A stretch of 64,000 nt of DNA, from the NCBI GenBank assembly GCA_963920635.1, contig OY987299.1:64276692-64340691 (forward strand), given 5' to 3'. Below, piece after piece: positions 11,469 to 21,979 of the stretch (positions are counted from its first letter, which is position 1; the number at the start of each line of letters is the position of its first letter). Source of the DNA: Pseudeuparius sepicola (Eukaryota > Arthropoda > Insecta > Coleoptera > Anthribidae). A program made the position numbers and the translations under genes. Under the pieces are notes generated by a model that was not told the DNA's origin, searched no databases, and saw only the letters and a list, made by a program, of their open reading frames with translations.

Positions 11469-11815
11469 CCTGTAATTATAAATAATAAATGATGTTTAGT
11501 AGGCTATATGTTGAATATTGTGGGTAGAAGAACAAATAGGAAGTTCACATAACCAACAATAATGAATGGTTACCCTACACCCTCTTACCCTTTCTAGTAG
11601 CTGTAGAAGACGCCTAAATCTCACTGCTACTAACTAATATTAATTGGAATAAATAACACCTAGCCGATGGAACTCGTATCTCCGGTAGCTTAGTTGGTTA
11701 AGTGCCTACGGCTACAGTAAGAGTCCCGGGTTCGAGTCCTGGCTGGAGTACATTTTTTTTTCAATTGATATCCTTTACCTGATATGCCACTAAACATCAT
11801 TTATTATAAACAGGT
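11469..11815. mobile_element. Small inverted-repeat insertion carrying a tRNA-like unit
   Basis: About 26-32 bp at each end are inverted copies (AATGATGTTTAG core, with a six-base gap). The insertion separates two pieces of the polymerase pseudogene. The sequence ATAAACAGGTAT occurs both before it (about 11446) and at its right end, possibly a target duplication. Inside is a tRNA-like fold with Pol III boxes. It could be a MITE that captured a tRNA-derived sequence, or an unusual tRNA-derived SINE. Confidence 0.55.
11679..11750 (+). tRNA. tRNA-like pseudogene with A and B boxes
   Basis: The 72 nt fold as a cloverleaf. The acceptor stem pairs 6 of 7, the D stem 4 of 4 with one wobble, the anticodon stem 4 of 5, and the T stem 5 of 5 with the loop TTCGAGT. 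A box TAGCTTAGTTGG is at 11686-11697, B box GGTTCGAGTCC at 11729-11739, and a T9 run at 11753-11761 could terminate Pol III. The anticodon position would read CTA (for UAG), but the base before it is G instead of the near-universal U. A working suppressor tRNA is therefore unlikely; a tRNA-derived mobile sequence is the better reading. Confidence 0.5.
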
Positions 11816-13025
11816 ATGTTCCAACTTTTATATTGATCTTCCTGCATTTATCAAAAGAAAAAAGGCTGTGGTAAACATTCAAAACAATGATGAGTACTGC
11901 TTTTTATATGCTGCTGTGTCATCGCTACATCCAGTTGAACAAAATGTATCTCGAATATCATCTTACCCTCACTTTAGTGAAATTTCAAACTATGAGAATA
12001 TTGACTTTCCCATGCACACCATAAACAAACACGAGGTTGTGCCTCTATGTCTCTCGAAATTTAAGTATGACTATGTAGTTAATTTACTTTACGAAGAAAT
12101 TGATATAGGTGAACCTATGGATATTAGCGATGACGAAATAGAAACTAACATAAATAGAAAAACAGTTTATCATTTTGCTTGGATCAAAAACATGTCGAGG
12201 CTTGTTACCTAAACAAATTTCTATTATAATCGTCGATTTGTAACCGCTGCTTCAACCATTTTGGTACTCAAGACTTATTATCCAAGCACACACAAAACTG
12301 TAAACTAGGGAATAAAACCAAAATTCAGGGTCAGTCAGAAACACAAAAAAATTTGACTTTTCAGAATTTGCGTTATAAAGAAAAAGCTCCTGTAGCAGTT
12401 TTTGCTGACTTTGAATGTTTGACTGAAAATGCTAGCAATGAAGCAGAGGTGACCTCAAAAACAAGAATTGAACAAAAGCATGTTCCATACAATGTTGGGT
12501 ATTATCTCTCGTGTGCTTTCAATCCATCGTTGTCCAGATTTAAATCATCTCGCGGAGAGGACTGTCAGGACTGGTTCATAAATGAACCATTTTGTCACGT
12601 AGACCGGGACATAGTGACAGATTTTTGGACGGGCATTATGTGGCACATATTCTCACAATAATAATGGACCGGGAGATAGTGACAGATTTTTGGACGTGAT
12701 TCTCACAATAATAAGGTATGAATCAGATAGTCATCATGAGTTCTTCATGTGAAAAACTGAGTTTTCAATTATTCGAAAAATATGCGTTTTGATCTGATGT
12801 TATACAGCCTGCCATGTTTTTTATAATGAAGTTCAAATAGAAAATTCCTCGGAAAACCATAGGCATACCGTTAGGGTGGGTCCAAAGGGCTATTATTGCT
12901 ACGTGATCTTGTATTTTAATAATTAATTTTTCCACGTTTCTGAACAGGCTGCCAATGAGAAGTATGCAAGTTCTTATTATGAAAATGCTGAAAAAAAGAT
13001 GGCATACCTTTCGCGCATGTCCAAG

Positions 13026-14734
13026 CAAGGGCGTCGCCAGCCAATGGGCCAGAGGGGGGCAAGATGATATGTACCCCACTTTAAAGTGGTACACCCTGGC
13101 GAATTTTTATTAATGACTTTTGTACACTAGACGGCGTATCGCTTATCTGCACAGAAAAAAAAGTATCTTAAATTCAATACACATATTTCTTTAAAATTTT
13201 GATTTCCATTTGATATACTGTAGGTACTCTTGAAATAAAAACATTACTTTGAATTAATTTTATAACGTTTGTTAATTGAATACACTTAATTTGTTGGTTA
13301 GCGCCCTAAAATGAAAGAAACTATTTTAGTTTAAAGATTTTTTGTGCCTTAGTTGCTTTTTGTTTTGGTCGCTATTTTTTATGATTTGATATAGCCGAAC
13401 TGTAGCAAGGTATTTTCGCAGTTTTGGTCTGAATGTATGCATTTTAACACTGTTTTAATGTGTTCATGTCTTTACCTATTATGATGTTATTATGTTTAAT
13501 TTTAAGTGACCAGGAAGAATCACAATTTAGGCGTAAGTACTTTTTATCACTTTTTTTATATACTCTTAGGCAACTCCATTGCACATTGTATAAATTACTG
13601 TATTTTTAGTGTCCTGAAGATGCAAATAAAATTTTGCGAAACATCGACTGCATGAAATAGTGATTTTTTCATCTAATTCCGATCCAGACCCCAAAATAAT
13701 TAAAGTTTACGTTCAAAAATTTAAATTAATATTTATTTGCATTTCAGTTAACGTCCCAAGTTGGTCTTAAACTGAAGTTATTTCGTTAGACGCAGCCGAA
13801 TTCTGAGAGAATCGATTTTTCCATTTTGGTACACAAGACATTTCTCAAAACTAGAAATCTAGGAATTTCTTAAAACAAATCTATCAGGTTGAAAGCGTCT
13901 CTATAATTAAATAATTCGATTCCTTAGTGTGAATTAGATAATCAACCTGGGTTCTTCATATACTATCATAGTGAGTCTTCATTTATTCGAAAACATTGCG
14001 TTTGGATATGATTTTAGTTAGGCTGCCATGTGTTTTGAAGTGAAGTTCAAAATAGAAGATTCCTGGGAAAACCATAGTCAGACCGTCAGTGTGGGCCCAA
14101 AAGGCTATTATGGTCTCGTGAAATTGTATTTTAATAAATATTTTTTTCCGTTTCTGAACAGGCTGTCAATGATAAACATGAAAGTTCTTGATATAAAACT
14201 ATTGAAGAAAATATGGTCTACTGTTTGCGTATATCCCCAAAGATCCTTTACTTTGAATAAATAGTGTAAATTGTTAAATGAAATTCAATAGAAACTGTAC
14301 TTCAGCATGTGCAAACGGTATGCGATCATTTCTTTAGCAGTTTTATATCAAAAACTTGCATATACTTATCATTTGCAACTTTTTCGGAAACGCCGAAAAA
14401 TTATTTATTGCTGACGAGATGTCTATGTCTTTCCGAAGAATCTTCTATTTTGAACTTATTTTTAACTTAAAACACATGGAAGCCTGACTAAAACTATATC
14501 CGCATGCATAATTTGAGACTCTGGCGAGACTCTAAGATTAAAGTCTAGTAGGCATTATAACAAAATAATAAGTAGGTAGTACAAGAAAAAAACTTAATGA
14601 AATATTAATTTTCTTGTGAATTTCTCGATTACTCTTTAAATAATAAGTGACCTGGCTGGCATTTGGTAAAAAAATTCCAGTCTCTAGGGGGGGGCAGCTG
14701 CCCCTCCCTGCCCCCCCCCTTGGCGACGCCCTTG
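13026..14734. mobile_element. hAT-like element with perfect 8-bp target duplication
   Basis: Perfect 14-bp inverted ends (CAAGGGCGTCGCCA) are flanked by TGTCCAAG at 13018-13025 and 14735-14742. An 8-bp duplication is typical of hAT transposons. The 1709-bp interior has no transposase-like frame, so it is non-autonomous. The right end has long G and C runs (14686-14720). Confidence 0.8.
13925..14520. repeat. Diverged copy of the surrounding foldback, inside the hAT element
   Basis: 13930-14235 resembles 12720-13017 (shared GGCTGCCATG, GGGAAAACCATAG and TTTCTGAACAGGCTG), and 14280-14500 resembles the opposite arm. It lacks the GACCGGGA termini and is more diverged than the outer copy. It is an older fragment of the same family carried in by the hAT element. 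Confidence 0.65.
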
Positions 14735-15529
14735 TGTCCAAGTACTGTTTAAATTGAATGTTATTTAATCATTTAAACGAGTTATTCGATGTAAAGTGTA
14801 CTTGGACATGCGCGAAAGGTATGCCATCCTTTTTTCAGCATTTTCATAATAAGAACTTGCATACTTCTCATTGGCAGCCTGTTCAGAAACGTGGAAAAAT
14901 TAATTATTAAAATACAAGATCACGTGGCAATAATAGCCCTTTGGACCCACCCTAACGGTATGCCTATGGTTTTCCGAGGAATTTTCTATTTGAACTTCAT
15001 TATAAAAAACATGGCAGCCTGTATAAAATCATATCAAAACGCATATTTTTCGAATAATTGAAAACTCCGTTTTTCACATGAAGAACCCAGGATGACTCTC
15101 TGATTCATACCTTATTATTGTGAGAATATGTGCCACATAATGCCCTTTGCAAGGCATACTGAGTAAAATCACGTCCAAAAATCTGTCACTATCTCCCGGT
15201 CCATGGGGCGTGGAGAGAACAAAGAGGAGTCTTTCTTGAACTACATTTTTATTATAGCGCAATGGCCATCAATAGACAGAGTAGTACTGTTAATGTAATA
15301 ATAATGTATAATTATAATGGCGCTCCAGGGACGGACTGGCCCGGCGGGCTGGCGGGCGGAGCCCACCGCGCCGCCCTTTCTTTTAATAACATCAGCGCCG
15401 CAACGCAACGGCTGTGTTATAAAAATACGGTGTGATAAAAATCGAAAAATTAAGACGTTTTTTGAGGAATCCAGACTTGGTATTTTGTGTTTTTGACTCA
15501 AGAAGACAAGTATCGTATCGAAGTATTTA

Positions 15530-15930
15530 TACTAAAATCAAGTAGGTAACTCTTATGCCTGGCGTAAATTAAAGCACGTGTTCGATGACGTTCCGCGAAA
15601 TAAGGCGATTGGTCTGTTCAATAGGCCATAAAATATCAGCGCGCCTGGCAACAGGGCTGTACTTGATCACAAAAGCTTATTTATGCGGTCTTATCTTGTC
15701 GTTTTCAGCTATTAGACACTGCCACAAATAATTTTATCGATGTTTTGAATCATTTTAATTAAGCCAATAAATTTTTTTCGAAATATTTTTACGTAAACAA
15801 TTGTAAAAGTAAAATTAAATAAAGGTCGGGCTTCAGTGCGTCTCTGGCAAATATCTCAATGCACACGTTCTTGTTTAGATCAGGTCATTGAATAAGAATG
15901 AACAGGCGTAAGAGTTATTTGATTTTAGTA
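15530..15930. mobile_element. Small MITE nested in the hAT element
   Basis: TACTAAAATCAA...TAACTCTTATGCCTG at 15530-15561 is inverted at about 15903-15930. Length is about 400 bp, with no coding sequence. Confidence 0.6.
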
Positions 15931-16010
15931 TAGTACTACTTACGGTACAGTCATTGAATGCATCAGAAGACGATTTTCAAATCGCAAAGAACTTTATATG
16001 GATTTCGAAT

Positions 16011-16052
16011 GTTTGCACCACCGAACTATATTATAGTTCGGTGGTTTGCACC
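16011..16052. repeat. Perfect 14-bp hairpin between 9-bp direct repeats
   Basis: ACCACCGAACTATA (16017-16030) and its exact inverse (16032-16045) are separated by one base. GTTTGCACC occurs at 16011-16019 and 16044-16052, overlapping the hairpin ends. It looks like a tiny insertion or templated repair product inside the older hAT sequence. Confidence 0.6.
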
Positions 16053-16834
16053 CATCAGAATTTATTAATATTCCTAATTCACATGCCAAACACGACTTTA
16101 GAAACAATTTGTACCAAAATTAGACCATTTTTTCCTGATATTGACAAGTATACCAGCTAAAGGCAGGAGTTAGAAGATTTTGCCTCCCAATGGCCTCAAT
16201 TAGTGGCTCAGGCTAAGGCCTCTGGCCGAGGCAAATAAACCGCTTGAGCGATAAAAAGAACTTCAGTGCTGTACATATAGGTATATATATATTTTTTAAT
16301 TTGAATGGGCATTATTGGCCGGATTTTGATTATTTGGCAACTGTTGACGGGCGATGGCTCCGCGTCTGACGCTTGATGTTTACATCTCGCCAAGGCCTAC
16401 TTTTTAAAAAAATCTTACAATAACGGGCTCTCTGAGCTTTTGATGACGATTTTGAGACATCTCACTGCCGATTTCAAGAAAAGTGTTTTTTATTTATTTT
16501 TAGACATATTTTTTAAATATATATATTTTTTTATATTTTTTGTATTTGTATAGTAATATAAGACGAACTGATTAAAGTAGGCGCCAGGCGCCAGCAGAAA
16601 CCAGGCTGGCGCCGCTGGTTTCACCAGTCCGCCAATATTTTCGTACCCAGTCCGTCCCTGTGGCGCTTTGTGGAGCGCGACAATGCATTTTATGTATTCG
16701 CGCCGACATGGGTCCCCTACTCATTCGAGCGCCTCGTAACTGCTGACGCAGTTGAAAGATGCCGCCGACGTGACTCCATTATTGCGACTATATTGCCTTG
16801 GAATTTGATCTGATTTTTTTCTGAAATAGAACCA

Positions 16835-17578
16835 ATGAAACAATTAACAAAGGAGCAGTATGAAAGTTACTTTTCGGCTACTGTTTGTTACAACTGTGAA
16901 AAACATTTAGTGAGAACGATGCGCGCATGCGTGTTTATGAACACTATTTGAAACGGTCAGTTACTGAGAGTGATTTGAAGACAGTTCGTAACGTGCATGA
17001 CATTAAAGTTTTAAGATTATTTGTAGAAAAACATTTGCAGTGTGACAATTTTATCGAAAAGTTGGCAAGTATTGTAAAACAAAAATTATTTTCCCTAATA
17101 TCGATTCCTGAGCTGTTTTCTGTATTGGATGCTTATTTCCCGAAAGTCAGCAAGTACTATTGGTTTTACGTTTCCACACTCCTAACAAACTCAGCTTCCA
17201 CACCACTGAATATTTCGAATCACATAACATAATGTAGCATCACGTACGTACACGAGATATGATAGAGAAGTCTTTCTGAGAGCTGCCTATTTGGCTCGTC
17301 CTATATACTTAAGAAATTTAGCTGCCGCTCTTCACCACTATCAAATCAAATGGAGCTTTGACCCTACTAACAACATGAAGCATGCCGAGGTCTTGAAATG
17401 GCTGCATGAAAATATTGAGCGAGGAAGGAACCAGCAGCCGGTTGGATGGCAATGTGTACCAGATAGCGCTGAAAGGCCTTCAAATAAACTGTCAGACTAC
17501 GAAAATGTACTTAGAGTTATGGAAAGTATGACTATTGAACAAAGTCAATGTGTAATTGAATCAATGTATTTTTTTTAG
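16835..17578 (+). pseudogene. Unrecognised coding region, frame-broken
   Basis: ATG 16835 opens MKQLTKEQYESYFSATVCYN followed by CEKHL, with a CxxC pair; this faintly recalls a zinc-finger stretch of Polinton-type polymerases. The frame shifts near 16925 into 101 codons ending at 17230, with a helix-rich composition (VEKHLQCDNFIEKLASIVKQ). A further shift leads to 17240-17578, with VLKWLHENIERGRN and a terminal VLRVMESMTIEQSQCVIESM. The three pieces look protein-coding but no family is recognised beyond the first 30 residues. It lies directly right of the hAT element. Confidence 0.35.
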
Positions 17579-17579
17579 T

Positions 17580-18990
17580 TTTGAAATAAAAATATATTTT
17601 TTTACCACTAATCTGAGAAATCACCATTATTTACCTCATTCCTCTAATGAGAAGTAATATTTCTCTACCTAGGTATATAATGATAATAAAAAAAATACCT
17701 AATGAATGAAACATTTTCTATATGACATTTAAAAATTATTTTCATTTTGCCAGCTTGACAACTGAACTCCCAGGCTAAATCTATTCAAATATGTAAAATA
17801 TGGCAATATTTCAATGTTAGTAGTAAAAAAAATTCTATATACACTTCGGTTGAGAAGGCCATTATTTATCGAGCATTTTTATATCCCGAGGCGCGAAGCA
17901 GTCGGTAACCGACTGCTTCATGATTGGATAGTTTCGATATGTTGAGATTCGGTCAATCAATACTTTAAAGTGATCGAATCACAGTGATTCACGATTGACA
18001 CATCTCTAGCAGAGTGGAAAGTAGCTAAGTTCGGAGTGTAGATTTGGTACCCGGGGGCAACAGCAGCGCCATCTTAATTTAATGGTTTTGAGGGACAATT
18101 TATATACAGGGATGGTCCTCCTTAAGAAGTAGAAAATAGACGAAAAATTAAAGAATCAGCATTTATTCTAGGAAATACGGACAATAATTATTGTGTTGCT
18201 GATTGTTCAGTGGAATTCAGTAAAATATTATTGCCAGTTATTCAAGAAGTTAGTATAGATAATTAGAGAGAACACATGGTACAATATCAGACATGTGGCT
18301 AGGATATTGTGTCTGTTGTCATGCCATTTTAACCTGAAATTTATTAATCTGTCATTTCATTTTGACGTAACATTGTCATGATCTTTGAGAAAGGAGGAAG
18401 ATTTATTCCCCGAAAGCTCAGAAAACAAATTTGTTGAAGTAATTCTTTGAGTTACCTACACGTTCAACGTTTCGTTCGTTTTCTATTAAGAATTTATGAA
18501 TTTTCCAGGCAACTTGAAAAAGTTGTCGTTTAATAAGTTTGGTGGCGAAAACCCAATAATAGATATTTATGTACCGAGGCACTGAAGTTCAACTTTTTAT
18601 GACTCATGTGGAGTTTAGTTGCTGAGGCCTCTGGCCGAGGCAAATAAACCGAAATCGTGCTAAAAACAAAAATTTTACAGGGGAGGTCACTAATTAAGTG
18701 GGACACTAAAAATTTTGAAACACCCTGTAGAGCTATGGTAATGCAAATTGGTAAGTTTGGGTTTCGAACAACGCTGAATAAGAATCCGGCATTGATTTTC
18801 CTCTAAAAAATCCCTAATAGTACACTAAAACACCGTCTCAGTGGGCCATGAATTTAAGGCACGAGGTACCTGAATTATACATTTAATGACATTTTTGAAG
18901 CTCTATCCAACAAAAAAAGTTTATGGAAATCGAGCCATAAATAAAAATTTTACAGGGGTGGTCAGTCCTTAAGTGGGACACACTGTATAT
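17580..18990. other. Non-coding stretch with small repeats
   Basis: Contains a perfect 25-nt palindrome at 17895-17919 (12-bp arms of GAAGCAGTCGGT). A 27-bp repeat at 18624-18650 is shared with 16215-16241 (AGGCCTCTGGCCGAGGCAAA core). Two copies of ACAGGG(G/T)(A/T)GGTCA...TAAGTGGGACAC lie near 18680 and 18955. No gene is seen. Confidence 0.5.
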
Positions 18991-19698
18991 ATGCCCATTA
19001 TCACTTTTTCTACACTCTTTTTCTACACTCACAATCTTACGTTCTTTGTTTCATTGTATCTTGGGCCAGAAGATTTCCACGTAGGTCGCTTTAGCAGCCT
19101 CCGTGGCGATGTTGGTACAAGTCCCGAATTGGGGATGTGCTGACTGAAGCTGCAAATGTGCTGTTGGCTCCTGCCTGGACTTCATTTGTTGATTCCCAAA
19201 TCATTCCTATCTTTTCGATTTGGTTGATGTTACACCGTACTGATGATTGCCAAATAGCATGAAACACGTGTATGCGGTTACTATGTTTTTTTTTGTTTTC
19301 TAACTTTGAGTGCTGTATGCCCATTATCACTTTTTCTTGTTTTTACATCTACACTCACAATCTTACGTTCTTTGTTTCATTGTATCTTGGGCCAGAAGAT
19401 TTCCACGTAGGTCGCTTTAGCAGCCTCAGTGGCGATGTTAGTATCAAGCCCCGAATTGGGTATGTGCTGACTGAAGCTGCAAATGTGCTGTTGGCTCCTG
19501 CCTGGATTTCATTTGTTGCTTCCCAAATCATTCCTATCTTTTCGATTTGGTTGATGTTACACCGTACTGATGATTGCCAAATAGCATGAAACACGTGTAT
19601 GCGGTTACTAGTTTTTTTTTGTTTTCTAACTTTGAGTGCTATGCCCATTATCACTTTTTCTTGTTTTTACATCTACACTCACAATCTTACGTTCTTTG
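18991..19698. repeat. Tandem repeat, units of 326 and 324 bp plus a partial third
   Basis: Units start with ATGCCCATTATC at 18991, 19317 and 19641; the third stops matching at about 19698. The two full copies are nearly identical. Long frames on both strands exist only because the unit is duplicated, and they resemble no known protein. It is either a local satellite-like duplication or a duplicated exon-bearing segment. Confidence 0.75.
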
Positions 19699-19820
19699 TA
19701 ACACTATAATATAGTTGCAAAACGGCAGAAGGCTAGGTGGAAGAATTAGGAAGATATGGCACATAGTAAGTGCGTCGGTGGCCCACTCGAACCTGATATA
19801 TTATATTTTATTTCATCAAG

Positions 19821-20176
19821 TACACATCTGGCAATTTGTCAGCATATTTTACGATAATTCAGGACACTATTAGTCAATTGCCAGAAGTCAATTACGAAGA
19901 CATACGTAAATCAATAATTTTATTAATGAAAAAATATTACGACTAATTTCATTTCTATTAAAATTATATTTATAATTTTGAATATTTTTCAGTGAAAGAC
20001 GTTGTCGTTGATAGTGACGATTCGGAAGGTAATTTTGAATTTGCTTTCGATAATTTATAAACTTTATTAAATTATTAATTCTACTTTCAGCTGAAGATGA
20101 TGATATGGTATACGACAGCGATGAGGATATTGACTTTAATGAAAACATGGAAAATGAAGGTTATATAACGGAGTAA
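19821..20176 (+). CDS. Three 3' exons of an unrecognised gene with acidic C-terminus
   Basis: Exons 19821-19905, 19993-20028 and 20091-20176 are separated by 87- and 62-bp introns with GT-AG borders (ACGTAAAT...TTTTTCAG; AGGTAATT...CTTTCAG). Phases agree, so the reading runs on as SQLPEVNYED, then DVVVDSDDSE, then MVYDSDEDIDF to TAA at 20174. AATAAA-like sites follow near 20190. The start of the first listed exon is uncertain because the acceptor before it reads AAG, not CAG. I do not recognise the protein. The consistent splicing argues for a real gene, host or element. Upstream exons are missing, perhaps displaced by the tandem repeat. Confidence 0.45.
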
Positions 20177-20179
20177 TGT

Positions 20180-21427
20180 AAATATTTAAAATAAAATTAG
20201 TATTAGTGAAAAATAAATTAAAATAAAATTAAATTAATACTAAGATTAATATAAAATTAGAATTAGTGTTATAAATATATATTGTATGGAAATATAAAAT
20301 TATTTCCATGTTATTATACTAGAACTATTAATGTTTTCGTAATTGACTTCTGGTTTAACGGTATACTGAAAATTCAAACATGATTTACTACCCTCACTTT
20401 ATTCTTCCAGGGTGCCTTCTGCCCGCCCGCCTCTCGCTATGTCAGTAAGAACGGAACCTATAAATGATAAAATTCCCACTTTACCGAGGGACCCCTACTC
20501 CTACGTAGCCAGCTCTTAGACTATTATATGGGCGCATACGCGGGTTGGCATCGCCACTATCGCCAGTGGAACGGGAGTCGTCGCGGGAGCGACTAATAAG
20601 GCCGTTGGGGAGCGGGATGCCCGTGAGGGAGGGTGGGCGCGAGAGTGCCCACCCCCGCCGTACTTTTCAGACGGCGCGGGTTTGCTATTGCTTCAATTTA
20701 GTCAAATTAGGATTTTTCAGTGAAAAACTTTATTCACTTTTCAAACCTCTTATAAGGGTTTTCAATACGGGAAAAAAGTTATCTCCCTTACCGCGGATGA
20801 CACATTTATCACTTATTTTATTCCAACACGACAAACTTATACGATACAGTGATCGGCAGAATGTACGCAACAACTGCAAAATATTCACTTTTTCATTTAG
20901 GACCACTTTGGCTCCTAATGTGTTCATCAAAGAGTGTTTTGTTTCCTTTTATTCTAAAATCAACCCACAATTACAGCCCCAGTGCAAATTTAAATAATCA
21001 CTCCCTTGAAAAGTCGATTAAAAAATAATAGTACTGGAGCGTATTTGTTGATTTTTAAAATCGTCCCACCCAATTAAAGACAACAAAATACGTTTTTGTG
21101 ATGTGCTCCCAAAAATAGCTATTTTACGGACTCATTTAAGTCCTTAACGGACCTTTACGGACTATTCCAAATTTCCTCAGAATATTATTTATGGTGAATG
21201 GCACTAGACTTCACAGGAAGTAAATCCAACACGATTCCTTTGGCCTTATTAGCAATATATTCGGGATTTTGAAACATTTTAAAAATTATGTCACTTTCTG
21301 CAAATTTCGAACGACATGACAAAATTATCAAATAAACAAACTTGTTGCTATGATTTCAAAAATTATGGAAAATTTGCAATTTGCGTTCTGAAGAATTGTA
21401 AAATATAACAAAATTATGGGAGCGTGT
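20180..21427. other. No recognisable gene; GC-rich island at 20410-20670
   Basis: The GC-rich patch contains a 150-codon open frame at 20545-20997 with no known motif and codon use that looks accidental. The rest is AT-rich. Confidence 0.4.
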
Positions 21428-21575
21428 GACAAAAAATAGTGTTTGTCATACGTAGGTAGGTACCTAAAATGTTTTTCAGGACTCATCTGCTATTCCGGAC
21501 GAGGCGTTAGCCGAGCAATGATTCGTCCTGAAAAACTTCATTTTAGGTACTTGTAACAAAAATAACTATTTGTTG
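21428..21575. repeat. Hairpin MITE with CGAGGCGTTAGCCGAG loop
   Basis: GTACCTAAAATG...CAGGAC (21460-21480) pairs with 21525-21550, and looser pairing extends to the CAAAAATA blocks outside. The loop holds CGAGGCGTTAGCCGAG at 21500-21515. Confidence 0.6.
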
Positions 21576-21979
21576 AACACATTTTAGTATTTTGCAAAAA
21601 TGTAATCTCTACATGTAAGATGACATGTAAAATGTAAAAAAAATTGTTTTCAAAATTTCAATTTTTCTTTCGTTACGGAAGGCAAATTAGGCATATTTAT
21701 TAAGTTCATGGTCTTCTAGATACACAAATAATATTTTAAATAAAAATGAACAGGGCTGTCAAAAATTTGACAGAAATATTGTGGGGTACAAAGAATTTCA
21801 TGATGAATAATAATAATAATAGCTTTATTGCCCAACAGTATAACCAATTACAGCACAATATTAAGAAAAATTTGCTGATTTATAAGAGAAAATTTACAAA
21901 TATAATATAGGTACAAAAAAAGAAATATTGTCATTCAGAAGTTGTGTAGCATGGTATATAATTTGAGGAAGCTTATCAG

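Larger units (their letters stand above)
11064..12600 (+). pseudogene. Protein-primed-type DNA polymerase B, fragmented N-terminal part
   Basis: Three frame-broken pieces read colinearly: 11064-11466 (a one-base shift near 11328, then KKWYREHVIEKILAKLEDF), 11815-12212 (YIDLPAFIKRKK, then HFAWIKNMSRLV) and 12353-12590 (VAVFADFECLTE). The last contains the D-x-E exonuclease-I motif (DFE) of family-B polymerases. The arrangement resembles polymerases of Polinton/Maverick-like elements or adintovirus-like integrations, recalled from the family and not searched. The polymerase catalytic motifs are absent. The gene is split by an inserted element at 11469-11815 and ends where the foldback at 12603 begins, after DWFINE. 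It is clearly non-functional. Confidence 0.55.
12603..15204. mobile_element. Large foldback element with GACCGGGAGATAGTGACAG ends
   Basis: The left arm (12603-13017) is the inverse of the right arm (about 14743-15204). The left terminus is partly duplicated: GACCGGGA/CATAGTGACAG occurs at 12605 and again at 12667, and each copy lacks a different internal block of the right arm. The element interrupts the polymerase pseudogene after DWFINE. A hAT-like element (13026-14734) later inserted near its centre. Similar termini occur on the element at 28927-29495. Confidence 0.75.
15326..16660. mobile_element. hAT-like element, 14-bp ends, 8-bp flanks
   Basis: CAGGGACGGACTGG at the left end is perfectly inverted at 16647-16660. 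The flanks TGGCGCTC (15318-15325) and TGGCGCTT (16661-16668) match at 7 of 8, as expected for a hAT duplication. Frames at 15954-16240 (containing ELEDFASQWPQL in one frame) may be transposase remnants but are broken. A smaller inverted-repeat element at 15530-15930 lies inside. Confidence 0.75.

Noticed and set aside
11712..11714. Amber-suppressor tRNA (anticodon CTA)
   Set aside because: U33 is missing, there is a mismatch in the anticodon stem and another at the acceptor end. It sits in a mobile insertion, so a pseudo-tRNA is far likelier.
13616..13649. CCTGAAGATG...GCGAAACATCG motif, like 3' ends of some retroelements
   Set aside because: Short and isolated; no reverse transcriptase or other element feature was found beside it.
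19272..19654. Overlapping 99-105 codon frames on both strands
   Set aside because: They follow the tandem repeat unit, and neither has a recognisable motif.
20545..20997. 150-codon frame in a GC-rich patch
   Set aside because: No motif, no splice context, and Arg/Ser-rich only because of GC composition.
21803..21820. (AAT)n tract as a Dong-type target
   Set aside because: It is the 3' tail of the Jockey-type LINE, directly after its AATAAA; the same holds for (ATT)n at 40568-40585.
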